The translations under genes and the position numbers were made by a program. A stretch of DNA of 64,000 nt from Dicyema japonicum (Eukaryota; Dicyemida; Rhombozoa; Dicyemidae), in contig RDEW01000008.1 of the NCBI GenBank assembly GCA_011109175.1, forward strand, positions 1,600,513 through 1,664,512. Reading direction: 5' to 3'. How positions within the stretch are numbered: the stretch's first letter is position 1; each line of letters begins with the position of its first letter. A model generated the notes under the pieces. The model ran no database searches. It was not told where the DNA came from and was given only the letters and a program-made list of their open reading frames with translations. Shown one piece after another: positions 1 to 10,844 of the stretch.

Positions 1-66
1 GACGAACAAACAGAAACTACAACCAATTAGCCACGAAGCACCACATGACGCCACGCGGCCAGAAGA
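1..66 (-). mobile_element. S3 short element, 5' end, runs off the window
   Basis: Read on the minus strand this is GCGTGGCGTCATGTGGTGC followed by TCGTGGCTAATTGG. It matches the start of the fuller S3 copy at 10505-10832. The element starts near base 60 and continues leftward out of the window. Confidence 0.6.
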
Positions 67-213
67 ATATTTAGTCATGATGCAAGTGTCCACTCAGATT
101 TCCACTCTCTGTGTCGTAACAACTCATCGAACTGAGTGTGTTTTTGAACGTCTAGATTTCTTTATGTCATACATTCTACATAAATGTTTATACTTAAGTT
201 TATTTTAAATAAT

Positions 214-420
214 TGGGATGGGGTCTGTACCGACATCTTTTCCAAGTCGGAACTTGAAAGGAGGAGGCTGCTCGGACTTTCGAGAATTTCAAGATAGAAA
301 AATACGACCCTCTCCACCAGATTCCACGTACAGCCCGTTGTCGTCGAGACGAGCGGAGTCTTCGGGCCCAAGACGGTCTCTTTTCTAAGATCGCTTAGGT
401 CAATGATATCGAAAGTAAGT
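214..420 (+). mobile_element. LINE-C C-terminal endonuclease fragment
   Basis: The frame starting at 214 reads WDGVCTDIFSKSE and later VVVETSGVFGPKTVSFL. This corresponds to the end of the restriction-like endonuclease domain of the intact copy at 24664-25611 (VATESSGAVGPMTAEFL). One in-frame stop interrupts it. It is a dead, 5'-truncated retroelement. Confidence 0.65.
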
Positions 421-574
421 AATGAGCGTCGAAAATATAATAACCCCTTATGTTTGCGAAGTGGTGTGAATTTTTCTAACGAAGCGATCTCGCTTATTAG
501 ATCACACAAGCATCTTTAATCACAATGAAAATTTATTGAATTTTTTTTAATTTTAAAGCAGAGATAATTAATCC

Positions 575-930
575 TTGCAGAGAAGATTCCGTATGTTTTT
601 CAACATAATACGGCAATCCCGATTTGTTGTATTAGCCAAAACGATCCGCAGGGTTCTTTTTTCGGCTTGCTATTTTCCCTTCTATTTCTTTCACAAAGAC
701 CGCAGTGAAAGATCCTACGGTTCCAGACGTTTCAATAGCTACTGGTGTGAATCGGTATCGGTCTCCAATGACCGAGTACTTCAGGATTCGGCCAATTCTG
801 CTGCGCTGGCCGCAGATCCAGGTTTATGAGCAGATCTAGAAGGAGCAAAGTGAAGAAGGTATCAACACAGGTTACATCCCAGACCAATGATTTTCCGTGT
901 GAATATGGGTCACTCCGTCTTAACTAGGAA
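575..930 (-). mobile_element. LINE-C C-terminal endonuclease fragment, reverse
   Basis: On the minus strand the frames give GKSLVWDVTCVDTFF, then GDRYRFTPVAIETSGTVG. These are the same stretches as LVWDATCIDTF and GDRYRFTPVATESSGAVG in the intact copy at 24664-25611. Frameshifts separate the pieces. With the fragment at 214-420 it forms a head-to-head pair of LINE-C remnants. Confidence 0.7.
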
Positions 931-999
931 CTTATGTCCGAAAGATAAATATCTAAGATGTATAAAGTTGTGAAGAAACAGTATTTAGAATAAAAAATG

Positions 1000-2070
1000 G
1001 AGATTAAACAAGGATTTGATTGTGCAAACCTTATTACCGAGGAAGTCTTATATAAAAACTATGAATCAGATCTTTCATCAAAACTCGATCGTCTAGTTTT
1101 TGAACTTTTCTGAATCGGGGGGCAAAAATAAAATTGAATTTCCGGATATTAAATTAGAAACATTGCCAGAACAACCGCGGCTCGGATAAATTTAAAATAT
1201 TTCAAAAGCTCAAATAGATGGCTAGATCGTTTTAAGAAGCTTCATGAACTATCTATTAAAGCAATTTCGGTGAAAAGAATTTCTGCGACAAAAATTCAAT
1301 TAAAAAATTTTACAAATAATATGACCAGTTGTTTACCAAGTTTAATATGAAAGATATTTTTAATTTTGATAAAACTTGCCTATTCACTAAAAACAATTCG
1401 AATAAATCATTTGTCACTAAAGATGAAAATTGTTTTGGTAAAAACAATTTGTACAAAAAAGATATGTTTTTCAATGATGTAGTATTAAAGGTGAAAAGTT
1501 ATTGGAAAGTTTAAATCATCGAGATTCCATAAAAATATAAGAACTGAATTTGGGGTACTAATTTTAAATTATACATAGGGGTTATATACAGTGCATCCGA
1601 GAATGGAGGAATAGTGATATCTTCAGCAACTTGTTACAAAGAATTAATAGTGAAATGTTCTTACAGAATCGACAAATTTTAATTCTTCTCGATAATGCTC
1701 GATGTCAAATTGTCAAAATTATTCTAATCTTACTTCCGTCAAAACTTCCAAAAGTATAACAGCTATTCTTAAGCCCATTGATATGGGGATTATGAATTCT
1801 TTTAAATCATATTCAAGTGTCCTCTATGAAGCAATTTGTATCGACGATAATTAGGAAAATTATGAGATTTTTTTCCTAGTTAAAGATAAATATGCGAAAG
1901 TTATTGTATTCGTTGGAGAAGACTGGAATAGAGTAACTAGGGACACAATAAATAATTGTTGGAATAAAATAGACGAAATTAGAAATAGTGTGCCCAAAAT
2001 TTGTCCAAGCATTCAATCTGAACTTTTGGAGTTCAAGTTTAATAGACATCCAATTTAGTGGAATTGGAAA
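1000..2070 (+). mobile_element. pogo/Tigger-like DNA transposon, degenerate
   Basis: Several frames show landmarks of a pogo-type (Tc1/mariner superfamily) transposase in the right order. A CENP-B-type helix-turn-helix piece, RWLDRFKKLHELSIK, lies near 1211. The first catalytic block, IFNFDKTCLF, is near 1355. The second, ILILLDNARCQ, is near 1680. The LKPIDMGIMNSFKSY block is near 1770, and a WNRVTRDTINNCWNK tail near 1930. Stops and frameshifts lie between all blocks. I could not define terminal inverted repeats. The family call rests on block order and is fairly secure; the copy is non-functional. Confidence 0.7.
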
Positions 2071-2340
2071 TAAAACACAATTGTATGATAGGTGTGATGA
2101 AATTGAAAATCATAGCTTTAAAGACAATAAATATTATGAATAATCTTGAAAATTCATTAATTGATGCTTGTCCTAAGCACTTTGAGAGTATTATGATTTT
2201 AGACTGAACGTCTTTAAAAAATTACGGAAAAATACAATATTGAGGGAAAAATTAGCGATCACTTTTTTAATTAATAAATAAAATGGCTTTTTATCGTTAA
2301 AATGCTATTTAATTAAAAAAATTAAAAATAATACTGAAAA

Positions 2341-4655
2341 AAATGGATAAATTATCTTACTCTGTTTTTCTGTGGAGATGTCGAGGAAAATCCTGGACCA
2401 GACTTAATCATATTACAAATTAACATCAATGGTATCCGAACAAAATTGCCGAACTACAACTATTTCTTATAAATCACTCAGTGGATTTAGCTCTTTTCCA
2501 AAAGATGTTTTCAGGCGAGACAGAGGTCATGGAAAGGGATGAGGCTTTATTACGCTAATCAGGAAGCATATAATGACCAGAAATATTTCGGATGACATCC
2601 TGGACCCCTTCCACCACGACGACACACTGGAACAACTAACTCTGAGAATCTTCCTACCCTCTCTCCTATTGACAGTTTTCAATATGTACATACCTCTTCA
2701 CCGTCATGCCTCAGTGACTACAGGCCGAACTCAAGGGATTCACCAGGTTGGGAAACACTAATTGGCGGTGCCCTAAATGCGAAGAGTTCTCAATAGTATG
2801 CTGACCAACAACTGGATCAACGGGGAGTCCTCATATCCGACAGTTTTGACGACCTGATCATTCTCAATAATCCAAGCAAACACACAAGGACCCCTTCCCG
2901 TCAAGGTGACTCCCCTATTTCACCCGACATTTCTCTTGCCGCTCCTTTTCTTGCGACTGTCATTTTATGGGATGTTATATACGACTTACATACTGAACAT
3001 AATCCGATCTTAATGAGAATCACACAAAAACGTAAGTTAATGAACACTCCGAGAACCAATGTTTACTTCTCAAAGGCAATATGGCTCACTTTCACATATT
3101 TTATCGAACTAAACCTTCAGGTCTTTCGGATAGAGGATTTCGGATCTATCAATGCTGCTGTCAATACCTCAACGTGATTATACTCCGAGCTCGCAAAAGA
3201 TACATTCCGATGGGCGTTCTCAACGTCCATCACACCCAATTGATGCTGGAATGCGAGCTCTAGTCCAAACGAGAAATAATCTAAAGAAATTCGAAAGATA
3301 ATCAGTGGACGTAATTGAAAGGATATCAAAACTGAATAAAGAAATCATGCAGAGCATCACAAAACACAACAAAGAACGTTGGGAAGCCATGCTCAGAAAA
3401 GCTACGAATAATACTTCCACCAATGTATTATGGAAATCGATAAGGAGGCTCAAGAAGTGCTCTTCACATTTAATTGGACATCGAGAGCCATGTCCAAATC
3501 CCAATAACATTATGAAGTACTATGTGAATATTATTCATAAATCATATTCAAAAGACCTGGATGTTCGTTCAAGCCAAGGAAGGAATAAATGTCCCAACAT
3601 GACTTTCTTCGACCCGTCAATGGTGCACTCAGTAATCAGGAAAATAAATAACTCGTCATCCCGCGGTTCAAATGACATGACTCTCATGACTCTGATGACT
3701 CTCGAACTGAAACACCTGAGTCCTTCAGCGACGGCCGCAAAGCACAAATTTTCAGTAACTTCATAAACGGTCGAATGGACTAAGTGGTTGTAAACAACCA
3801 AAAATCAAAACCTCGATACTTTCCAAATGGAGTTACACAAGAATCACCGTTGTCACTAATACTTTTCAACATGTTCCTTCTCCAGCCACCAAAAACTCAA
3901 TTCTTTTATTGTATGCGAAGAATCGAGGAGGCGACAAAGTCCGTGCAAGATCTACTAAACCTGATGGGTCTTAGGTTCCTGAAGAACAGTCTAAATATAT
4001 CGCCAGGAAAGTCACATGTAATGACGTTTTCCTCAGCACGAAAATAAATACAACAATACCAGGAATAAAGTTGTATGATTCCCCGTTCCTCATTAAGAAT
4101 ACCATTTCAATCCTTGAGTCATCCTGGATCTTCTCCTCATATTCACTCATCAACTAGAACTGGTAACCTCAAGAATCCAAAAGAAAATTGGAATTTTCAA
4201 GGCTTTTACTCACTCCCCATTATCTTCCCGTCAATCGTTGGAGCTACTATACAAACAATTTGTTCTACCCAGTATCGAGTACTTCTGTGCTGCATGAATA
4301 GTTCTGCTATCACTATGGCACAGAGAAAGCTGGAAGTGTTACAAAACTGATTTTTCAGAATCTTATTGAGCCACGTAGTTAATAAAATACTAAACGTCCC
4401 CCAATCATGGAATACATTACGGAACGTCATCGGGACTTCCTCAAGATGGCAAAGTCCCCTTACCATCCCCTCGGGCCGTACATCAAACTATATATGGACG
4501 CCTGCCCGAGATGTGAGAAGAAACCTTCCCCGCTGTGGAGATTAATTCAGGACTCCAAAACTAACCACAGGAAAAGGACTGATATGGACATCGGGATCAC
4601 TTAATTAGACGATAGCTTTATCCTCTTTCTCGTGATTTCGGGGTTAATAACATAA
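2341..4655 (+). mobile_element. LINE-A non-LTR retrotransposon with 2A-like motif, degenerate
   Basis: This is a broken APE-type LINE (Jockey/CR1-like). After the 2A-like peptide at 2371-2400 comes the endonuclease start, LIILQININGIRTKLP. A frame change follows, then NHSVDLALFQK. The EN-RT linker lies at 3305-3766 and contains LELKHLSPS. An RT remnant at about 3820-3870 reads NGVTQESPLSLILFNMFL, for the family motif GVPQGSPLSSLLFNLFL. The 3' end carries the family tail GGGATCACTTAATTAG and GGGGTTAATAA, followed by an A/T-rich end. Much of the RT, including the YADD box, is deleted. Confidence 0.75.
2371..2400 (+). other. 2A-like ribosome-skipping motif
   Basis: Codons from 2371 read C-GDVEENPGP, which contains the D-x-E-x-NPG-P core of 2A peptides. 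The preceding residues, WINYLTLFF, are hydrophobic, as is usual upstream of 2A. The endonuclease begins immediately after (DLIILQININ). An in-frame TGA at 2335-2337 and the lack of an in-frame ATG show that this copy is no longer translated as such. 2A-like sequences at this position are known from other non-LTR elements, where they separate the N-terminal peptide from the pol protein. Confidence 0.8.
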
Positions 4656-4667
4656 AATAAATAAATG

Positions 4668-4790
4668 TGGTGCTATGCGGCTAATTGGTTGAAAATTTAT
4701 ATTCCTTCCTCTGATGGCGTCGTTGGGACACTTTACTCAGGAGACACCATTACCTGGCCGGCATTCAAAAGGATTCAACTATTTATTCTA
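4668..4790 (+). mobile_element. S3 short element, truncated
   Basis: GTGGTGCTATGCGGCTAATT follows directly on the LINE-A 3' tail at 4640-4667. The fragment shares CCTGGCCGGCATTC with the copy at 48560-48740, and a looser match with 10505-10832. It is lost into the reverse LINE-A fragment that follows. Confidence 0.55.
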
Positions 4791-6060
4791 CTGGGAGACA
4801 ATTTTGTTACCTGACGACGAGTTCTGGAATTGATCTCAGCTCCCCGGACTACGTCCTCTGGATCACTGTTCTTGGATGAAGGTCCTAAATTATTGATAGG
4901 AAAGAAAATTTTTTTATAGTTTGCTAATAGACTTCTACCCAGACAGTCTCCCCAAGAAATCGATCTAACACAGGGAAATTTTTGATGATAAGTCTCAGGT
5001 ACTTTAGTGCGGTTTTTGAAACCTCTAATAAGATTTTCGATAGTTATTTTAACCTTGCACATTTTTCCTTCCAATCAAAGGAAACTGAATACAAGGATTT
5101 ATCCCGTAAGCAAGATTTAGAACAAAATCAAGCGTTTTTTTCAAATTTCTCGAGAATTGAGTCTCTCCTTTTTGAGTCGTACCCTTATAACATTCCAGGA
5201 AGTATTGCGGAGTTGAAGAGATAAACAAATATCTCCGACTCGAGTTTTAGCTTTCTAACACAGAACAGAGTCTTCGTAGCTTTTTTTTGCATATTTTATC
5301 ATGTTTCATAAAATTCCAAAAGTTTGGGTTTTTTCTATATAATCACTGCATTGAGCTATCCACAAATTATTCAATGCTTTTTCGGTAATGGTCCCAGTTT
5401 ATAAGTGTCAGATCATAGTTTACTAGAGCAGGCTTGACCTCTAAAGGAGTTAGGTTGAGTTTATAAAGGATTGGTAGATGATCACTACCAACATCACCAT
5501 GCGTAATCGGTCGTTCCAAAAATTGAAGAACAAATTCCGATATCAGCGCCACGCCAAAATAATCCCAGTCACTAGGGGAATAGTGATTCAGATTGAGGAC
5601 GTCATAATAGAAAATCAAGAAGACACGTACATATCTTTTAGAACAAAGAAGTATCTGTTCGTCCCCACACAACCGAACGAGGTGAATCGAGAACGATGCA
5701 TTTTCATCATGAAAATTTTTTTTTATAAGATACGGATATGAAGATAAAATTTTCGAATATATCCCTCTTTTTCTTTAAAGATCGGGCGTTCATCTCAATA
5801 ATAGTAAGATCAGATTTCATGTTTGTAGAACCTCTGCATTTCCAAAACAAAGGGCTAACAGATTCCGGACGTCGAGTTCGACAAAAATATCAACCAGTTT
5901 TTTTAACAACACTTATCAATTCCGGGACCTCGAAGCACCAAGTTACTGGTTTCCTGTACCATTTAAACGAACTCTCTAAAAACCAAACACCATGTCCAGC
6001 CTCACATGTGACGTGGAATGTGCTTGAGCATAAGTTAATAGACTTGAGTAATTTTCCAGG
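4775..6060 (-). mobile_element. LINE-A fragment: endonuclease and linker, reverse
   Basis: Minus-strand frames give the endonuclease start LTIIEMNARSLKKK near 5800. The catalytic SDHLP box follows within HGDVGSDHLPILYKL at 5367-5672, then LINWDHYRKSIE, as in Jockey-type endonucleases. The linker at 4775-5074 is nearly the same DNA as 21500-21880, with shared tracts such as GACAGTCTCCCCAA. RT is missing at this copy. The segment upstream of the endonuclease (5830-6060) also has open frames, possibly the ORF1 side. Confidence 0.65.
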
Positions 6061-6426
6061 GATTTATATTAAACATAATTATTTGTTGGGGGTTCTATGA
6101 TTATTAGTAATGTTTGATTATTTGACGTTTGAAGACACATGATTTTTAATATTTTTTTTACAAAAATAGAAATTTTGATTTTACAGATAAAATTGGTCTC
6201 AATAGTGCGTTGAGAAATCCCGAGTTACACTAACTTTATATACTATCTACTTAGCTATAAATCTCTAGATACTAGCGAATTAAATTTGACTCCCATAAAA
6301 TTAGGGACTCTTGGTTTGCTAACAAAAATCGAGTAACCTCATTAATATAGTGGCCACCTAGTACTGTTGATATAAATCAACTTTTATAGAAATTATATAA
6401 ATTAAAATAGATTAATTGATTTTTAA
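6061..6426. other. intergenic, nothing recognised
   Basis: AT-rich sequence between the LINE-A fragment and the 3' end of the exchanger gene. It must hold that gene's 3' UTR. No ORF or repeat was recognised. Confidence 0.5.
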
Positions 6427-8119
6427 TCATAAAATTATACATTTAATTATCTGATATTCAAGGAGTAAGGAAAAGATTATAAAAATGACGTATGAAACAA
6501 TCATAGAAACTCCCAGTAATTTTGTCATTTTATACTGAGACAGTGCGATTATCACCACCACACTTAACAACATAGCAAACAGCATCAAAACTGAGCAGAA
6601 CATTCCTTTACTGCTTATATCAACTGGGATTCGTGACACCATCCAGTATAACAGCCATGGAAACGGAAGACTATTCTAAAAAAACCATATTTTACCCGAC
6701 ACAGACGTCGAAAAGATTACTTCCAATTGAACTAGAGACTGCCATGTCCCCAAATCCCTTTTTAGTGACAATATAGCTGGTTATCAAATCGGGAATACTT
6801 GTCCCTGCTGCAAGCAATGTCAGTCCCATTACCCGAATTTTGAATCAACTCAAACCTCATTTGGGATCCCAAAAGTGGTCCCAAACTGGTTCGCCCACCA
6901 AACCATTAAGTACGAGAATATGGCGATCCACAAAATACTATTAATAAACGTGATAATGTAGAATTTTCTCATTTTCTATAAAAACACTGAAATTGTATAC
7001 TTGACTGTTGACATTGGGGATAGTAAAATAAAGCAAAAAATTGATGGGAAAAAGAAGGACACATTTTATTCGACCATAAATAGAATCGGGCCAGTCAACC
7101 AACCCGCCCTCCTCCTAAATCTAATTTAATTTTTAGAATATTTCTCACCCGATCATTCGAATCTGTCGTTTCCTTTAAATTTATATTACTAAAATACATT
7201 TTTTCCAACTTCAATCTGTTTTTCAGAGACTTTAGAAGTATTAATTGTATTTTACCTGGAACTACCGTCGACAACCGTTTCTGAGAGCCACTGATGCGAA
7301 CGAAAACTATTGAGTTCTGGGATAAATAAAAAAACATACTTTCCTTCCGACTTGCTGAGTATTCAAGTTTTTCAAAATTTTGTTTTTTACGTAATTTTCG
7401 ATGTTTCTGTTGTATTTCATAAAAAGGACGTAAACAAAGTACCAAAGAAATAAAATGAGGGCCTCCCACCAGAAAATTTTGTTATCGACGAAGAATATTA
7501 TCAACATTATAAGGGAGATGACGTAAAATACCATATCCCGAAAAAGTGGCCACCAAGTCAGAGTTAAAACAGTCGCACTGGACAGAGCACAGAATCCGAT
7601 GACGAACAAAATGTTGAAAACGGCGGATCCGATTATAGTACCAATTCCAATGTTACTGTGGGCTAGAAAAATTCCAATTATCGAAGTAAAAAGTTCAGGA
7701 GCACTTCCTCCAGCAGCCATAAAGGTGGCCCCAGCAACATCTTCACTAATGTCCAACTTTTCAATGATTACTTCCAACGAGGGAACAAAATAAGAATCAC
7801 ATACAATCGCCAGAGCGATGAACATGTAAAAAATCCCGATAATGTGTAAAATAACTGCTCCCTGTTTCCTCTGGCAGATGTCGAAAATATCATTTGGGTA
7901 ATTTCCAACCAAGTGATCCTCACAAGAGCTTGATTGGACTGAAAGAAGATTTTTCGACTTCACATGTAAAATGTACTCGCTAGAAACTCTTTTCGAGCAG
8001 ATTATCATAACATAAAATAATACTAGAGTTACACAAATCTGCTTGACTCTTTTAAAGCACCCCAACCCTCGTGGATTGCATAGTTTGCCCAATAATGCCC
8101 AGATTTTATCAATTGCCAT
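6427..8119 (-). CDS. K+-dependent Na+/Ca2+ exchanger (NCKX, SLC24 family)
   Basis: A membrane antiporter that, in this family, moves Ca2+ and K+ out in exchange for Na+. The ATG is at 8119-8117. Eight exons separated by introns at 7317-7339, 7230-7255, 7173-7197, 7115-7148, 6976-7000, 6833-6855 and 6671-6695 (23, 26, 25, 34, 25, 23 and 25 nt) sum to 1512 nt, giving 503 residues with no frame break. The first half has an N-terminal membrane segment, a cysteine-bearing loop, then [18 protein letters not shown] and the alpha-1 repeat [17 protein letters not shown] (usually AAGSSAPELF). The second half has the linker [18 protein letters not shown], the alpha-2 repeat [32 protein letters not shown] and LPFPWLLYW. 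Length is typical of shorter NCKX proteins. All introns are GT-AG except 6833-6855, which reads GT-GG. Which SLC24 paralogue this represents cannot be told by eye. Confidence 0.95.
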
Positions 8120-8945
8120 TGTGGAGTAAACGATGCTAATTGTATTTGAACTGTTTTGTAAACGTAATCAGTACAATCAATGATGGACATGAATACATCG
8201 GCAGATTAATTGAATTCTGACAAGGGTGACAATGAGTGATTAGATGGGCCTTCATTTATGTGAAGATGGGGATCTCTATTTGCCCGATATCTGTAAAATT
8301 AATTATTTTGAACTAAAGTTAAATAAGTTTTAATTTTGGGAGTGATTGCAATTAAATGGTTAATTGTTGCCAATTACATTTATTGTTTTCTAATCAATAC
8401 AACTAATGCAATTGCAAAAACTTCACAATTTTCATGTAATTGGCAAATTACAATAAATCATGTGAGACTCGGTAATAGTCCTACACGTGCCAGAAATTTT
8501 AAAGTTGATAAAAATTACTTTTGTCATCACTTAATTTAAAAAAATAGGATTTTAAAATAAGTAACGTCTGCCGAATTAACGTTCTTTAAAACTAGCCTGA
8601 GAAGAATATTCTTTTCCTTTACGTTTGTCCTCCAATCTATCATTTTCATATTTTTTTCTGTCAAATATAATTGGATGATACTATAAGAGCATGAATTCAG
8701 ACCATCGTGAACGAGAAGATATTTGAGAGCATGAGGATAGAACATAAATTTGGGTTGGTCATATTGGCCAACTCACGGAAAAATGATATCGATATTGGGA
8801 CAATCCATGGAGAAAATGTTAATTGAGAATGATGTTTGTTCAAGAGTCTGGACTAAGGAATTGATAGAAAAAATCCTGGACAGTCCAAATTATCTACTAG
8901 GAAAAACATGCAATTGTGGGTTGACTGGCTCAAAGAGAAAAATTA
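8120..8945. other. 5' flank of the exchanger gene and unassigned DNA
   Basis: No confident gene. Short open frames at 8336-8539 and 8750-8950 have no recognisable motif and lie in AT-rich sequence. The first part should include the exchanger promoter, but no core element is clear. Confidence 0.4.
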
Positions 8946-8949
8946 AATG

Positions 8950-9120
8950 AGATGGAATTTGAAACAATTTTAATATATGACAAATTTTCAAAAATTCGTA
9001 TTTAATTGCAATGTCAGAATATTTAGGATCTTTAAGGTCTCTAGCATAGATAGGCAGATTAGCTCCTGAGTCAATTTTTAATACACCATTATATAACTCT
9101 AGCCGAGATAGAATAGAAGA
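8950..9120 (-). mobile_element. possible retropepsin fragment of an LTR retroelement
   Basis: The minus strand is open from 9120 and reads LYNGVLKIDSGANLPIYARD. This has the D-S-G-A signature of retroviral-type aspartic proteases, preceded by the usual hydrophobic strand. No RT, gag or LTR was seen nearby, so this is either a small remnant or a chance match. Confidence 0.35.
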
Positions 9121-9124
9121 GTGT

Positions 9125-9375
9125 CATACCTTGAAAAATTCAGATGCTTCCCGGTTCGAACCTCATGCTGTCCATTCTGGCTGTAGGTTCAACTTATCTA
9201 CGATGCTTCATTGCTTGACGAGTGATACCGTAATCAGTGATACCTTACTGCGGAACCAGATTGTCTGCAGGAACTCACACGCAACCAAAAAAGACTTAAG
9301 AACATCTCTTGGCATAAGTAAAATGGTTATTGTAAAAATGCTGTTATTATATTACTATCCATAAAATACAATATA
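9125..9375 (+). mobile_element. SINE-1 copy, diverged
   Basis: Contains the box B-like CCGGTTCGAACCTC near 9153, then TCTACGATGCTTCATTGC, TTGACGAGTGATACCGTAA and CTGCGGAACCAGATTGTCT. These are the ordered landmarks of SINE-1 at 28599-28925. The 3' LINE-type tail is missing. Confidence 0.65.
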
Positions 9376-9599
9376 TTCTCAATGTTAAAATTCTCGGGTA
9401 ATTGGTTGGTGGTGTTTGATTATTTCTCAAATGGTTCTTGTTAATTTCTAGAATATATAATCCTCATCTAAGGTAGCCATTGCAAAGCGACCAAGAGACG
9501 GCCCAAATTTTCTCGTCACTCCATATTCTAAATTTCCCCCTCAGATATCTGGTAGCGTCCGTTTTTGGCTGTAACTTTCGTGTTAACCAGCGGTTTCTT
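9376..9599. other. unassigned AT-rich spacer
   Basis: No gene or repeat was recognised. Confidence 0.4.
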
Positions 9600-9912
9600 T
9601 CATCTAGAGTGGTCAAGGCTAAGTAAAAAGACATATAGCAATAATAAGTGATTCGATTCCCTCGAAGGTTTTATCGTCTTGTGCTTGGTTTTTTTCTATT
9701 CTCCTGTCTCAGAAGACTCCAAGTTCTATTAAAAATGAAAAAATGATCATTTGCTCTCCCAGAGTTCAGTGGATAATTTCTTTGTGGATTCACACAATAG
9801 TGGTTCCGGAAAAACTTATCCATGAGATTGTGTGCGTGGTTACTGGATGCACTCAATTGCTTGTTAACTGTCGACTTCTTTTTCGGTGTATCAGGGCTTA
9901 ATAAAAAGAAAG
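9600..9912 (+). mobile_element. S3 short element, diverged
   Basis: Collinear with 10505-10832. GAAAAAATGATCATTTGCTC and CAGAGTTCAGTGGATAATTT correspond to GAAAAAAGATCATTCAC and CCACTCCACTGGAGG. It ends in TCTTTTTCGGTGTATCAGGG then CTTAATAAAAA, the same tail as the other copy. Its 5' third is too diverged to place. Confidence 0.5.
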
Positions 9913-10305
9913 TTTCCAAAATCTTCGAGTTTGAACCCTAATTATATACAACATTTCATCAGTTCTTCATCTTGAAGTGACAAGAATTAAGGGATAAATC
10001 TATAATAAGGCGGAGATGTTATCTACAAAAAATACGTCACTATCTTTAATAACTCAAGCAATTTAAGCTCTACCAATTCTGATACGAGGATTAATATTTC
10101 CGATTAATAATTAAACCGAATTGTCTTAGTCAAATTTATGGAGTTTAACCTTTAAACCGAATATATGAAAATTGCCGCCATCCTCATTATCTGAGAAGTG
10201 AGTCCGTTTAGTGACACTGAGGTTTTTAAATCAGCCTTTTCTTAAAAAAGATTGTCTTTTTCTTTAACTGTGTTGAATCATCTTCATAACGCAACTATTA
10301 GATAA
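9913..10305. other. unassigned AT-rich spacer
   Basis: No gene or repeat was recognised. Confidence 0.4.
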
Positions 10306-10450
10306 TAATAATAACATCAGAGACCACGGTTACACAAACTAACTAATAGCGTGATCCCAGCACGCTCTAGCAGGGACCTCATCTTGGCCCGATCTCTTCC
10401 CTGACCCCACACAAGCACGCATCGGTTGAATGACTGTATCTTCGCAGTCA
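10306..10450 (-). repeat. repeat with LINE-A-like 3' end and TTA tail
   Basis: On the minus strand this ends CTGGGATCACGC, TTAGTTAGTTTGTG, GTAACCGTGGTCTCTGATG, then a (TTA)n tail. A second copy in the same orientation lies at 36835-36965. The GGGATCAC...TTAGTTAGTT block resembles LINE-A 3' ends, so both are probably 5'-truncated LINE-A relatives. Confidence 0.55.
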
Positions 10451-10504
10451 CGACGGCGTGTTACATGGTTAAATCTTTTTATAATCTCAAATTTGTTAAT
10501 AACT

Positions 10505-10832
10505 GTAACGAGCCGCGTGGCGCCATGTGGTGCTGCGTGGCTAATTGGTTGAAGCTTTCTGTTTGCTTGTCTGTTCCTCCTCTCTCTTCCTATTAGAGTG
10601 GCGTCATGTGATCCACCTGTCTAGGTGGCGCCCAGTGCCTGGCTGGCACGAAAAAAGATCATTCACTTTCCCCCACTCCACTGGAGGGGTTTCCACAACT
10701 GCAAATATGGACGTCTTACCCTTTATGCTGATTCCGGATGGACTCTGTTACTGTAGAAGTGGAAAAATGATACACTTAATTAGTTGTTTACTTTAACTTC
10801 TTTCTCGTGTATCCGGGGTTAATAAATTAAAA
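10505..10832 (+). mobile_element. S3 short element, fullest copy
   Basis: Begins CCGCGTGGCGCCATGTGGTG and then TGGCTAATTGGTTGAAGC, which resembles the D-arm/box A region of a tRNA. No convincing box B was found. The end reads CACTTAATTAGTTGTTTAC, CTCGTGTATCCGGGGTTAAT, then an A-rich tail. That is the LINE-A 3' end. At about 330 bp and without coding capacity, it looks like a SINE or SINE-like deletion derivative moved by LINE-A. Other copies are at 1-66, 4668-4790, 9600-9912 and 48560-48740. Confidence 0.6.
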
Positions 10833-10844
10833 AAATTAAAAAAT

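Noticed and set aside
8871-8895. Second 2A-like motif (AAAAATCCTGGACAGTCC)
   Set aside because: Resembles the NPGP coding sequence at the DNA level, but the frame reads KILDSPN and lacks the Gly-Pro core and upstream Asp/Glu.
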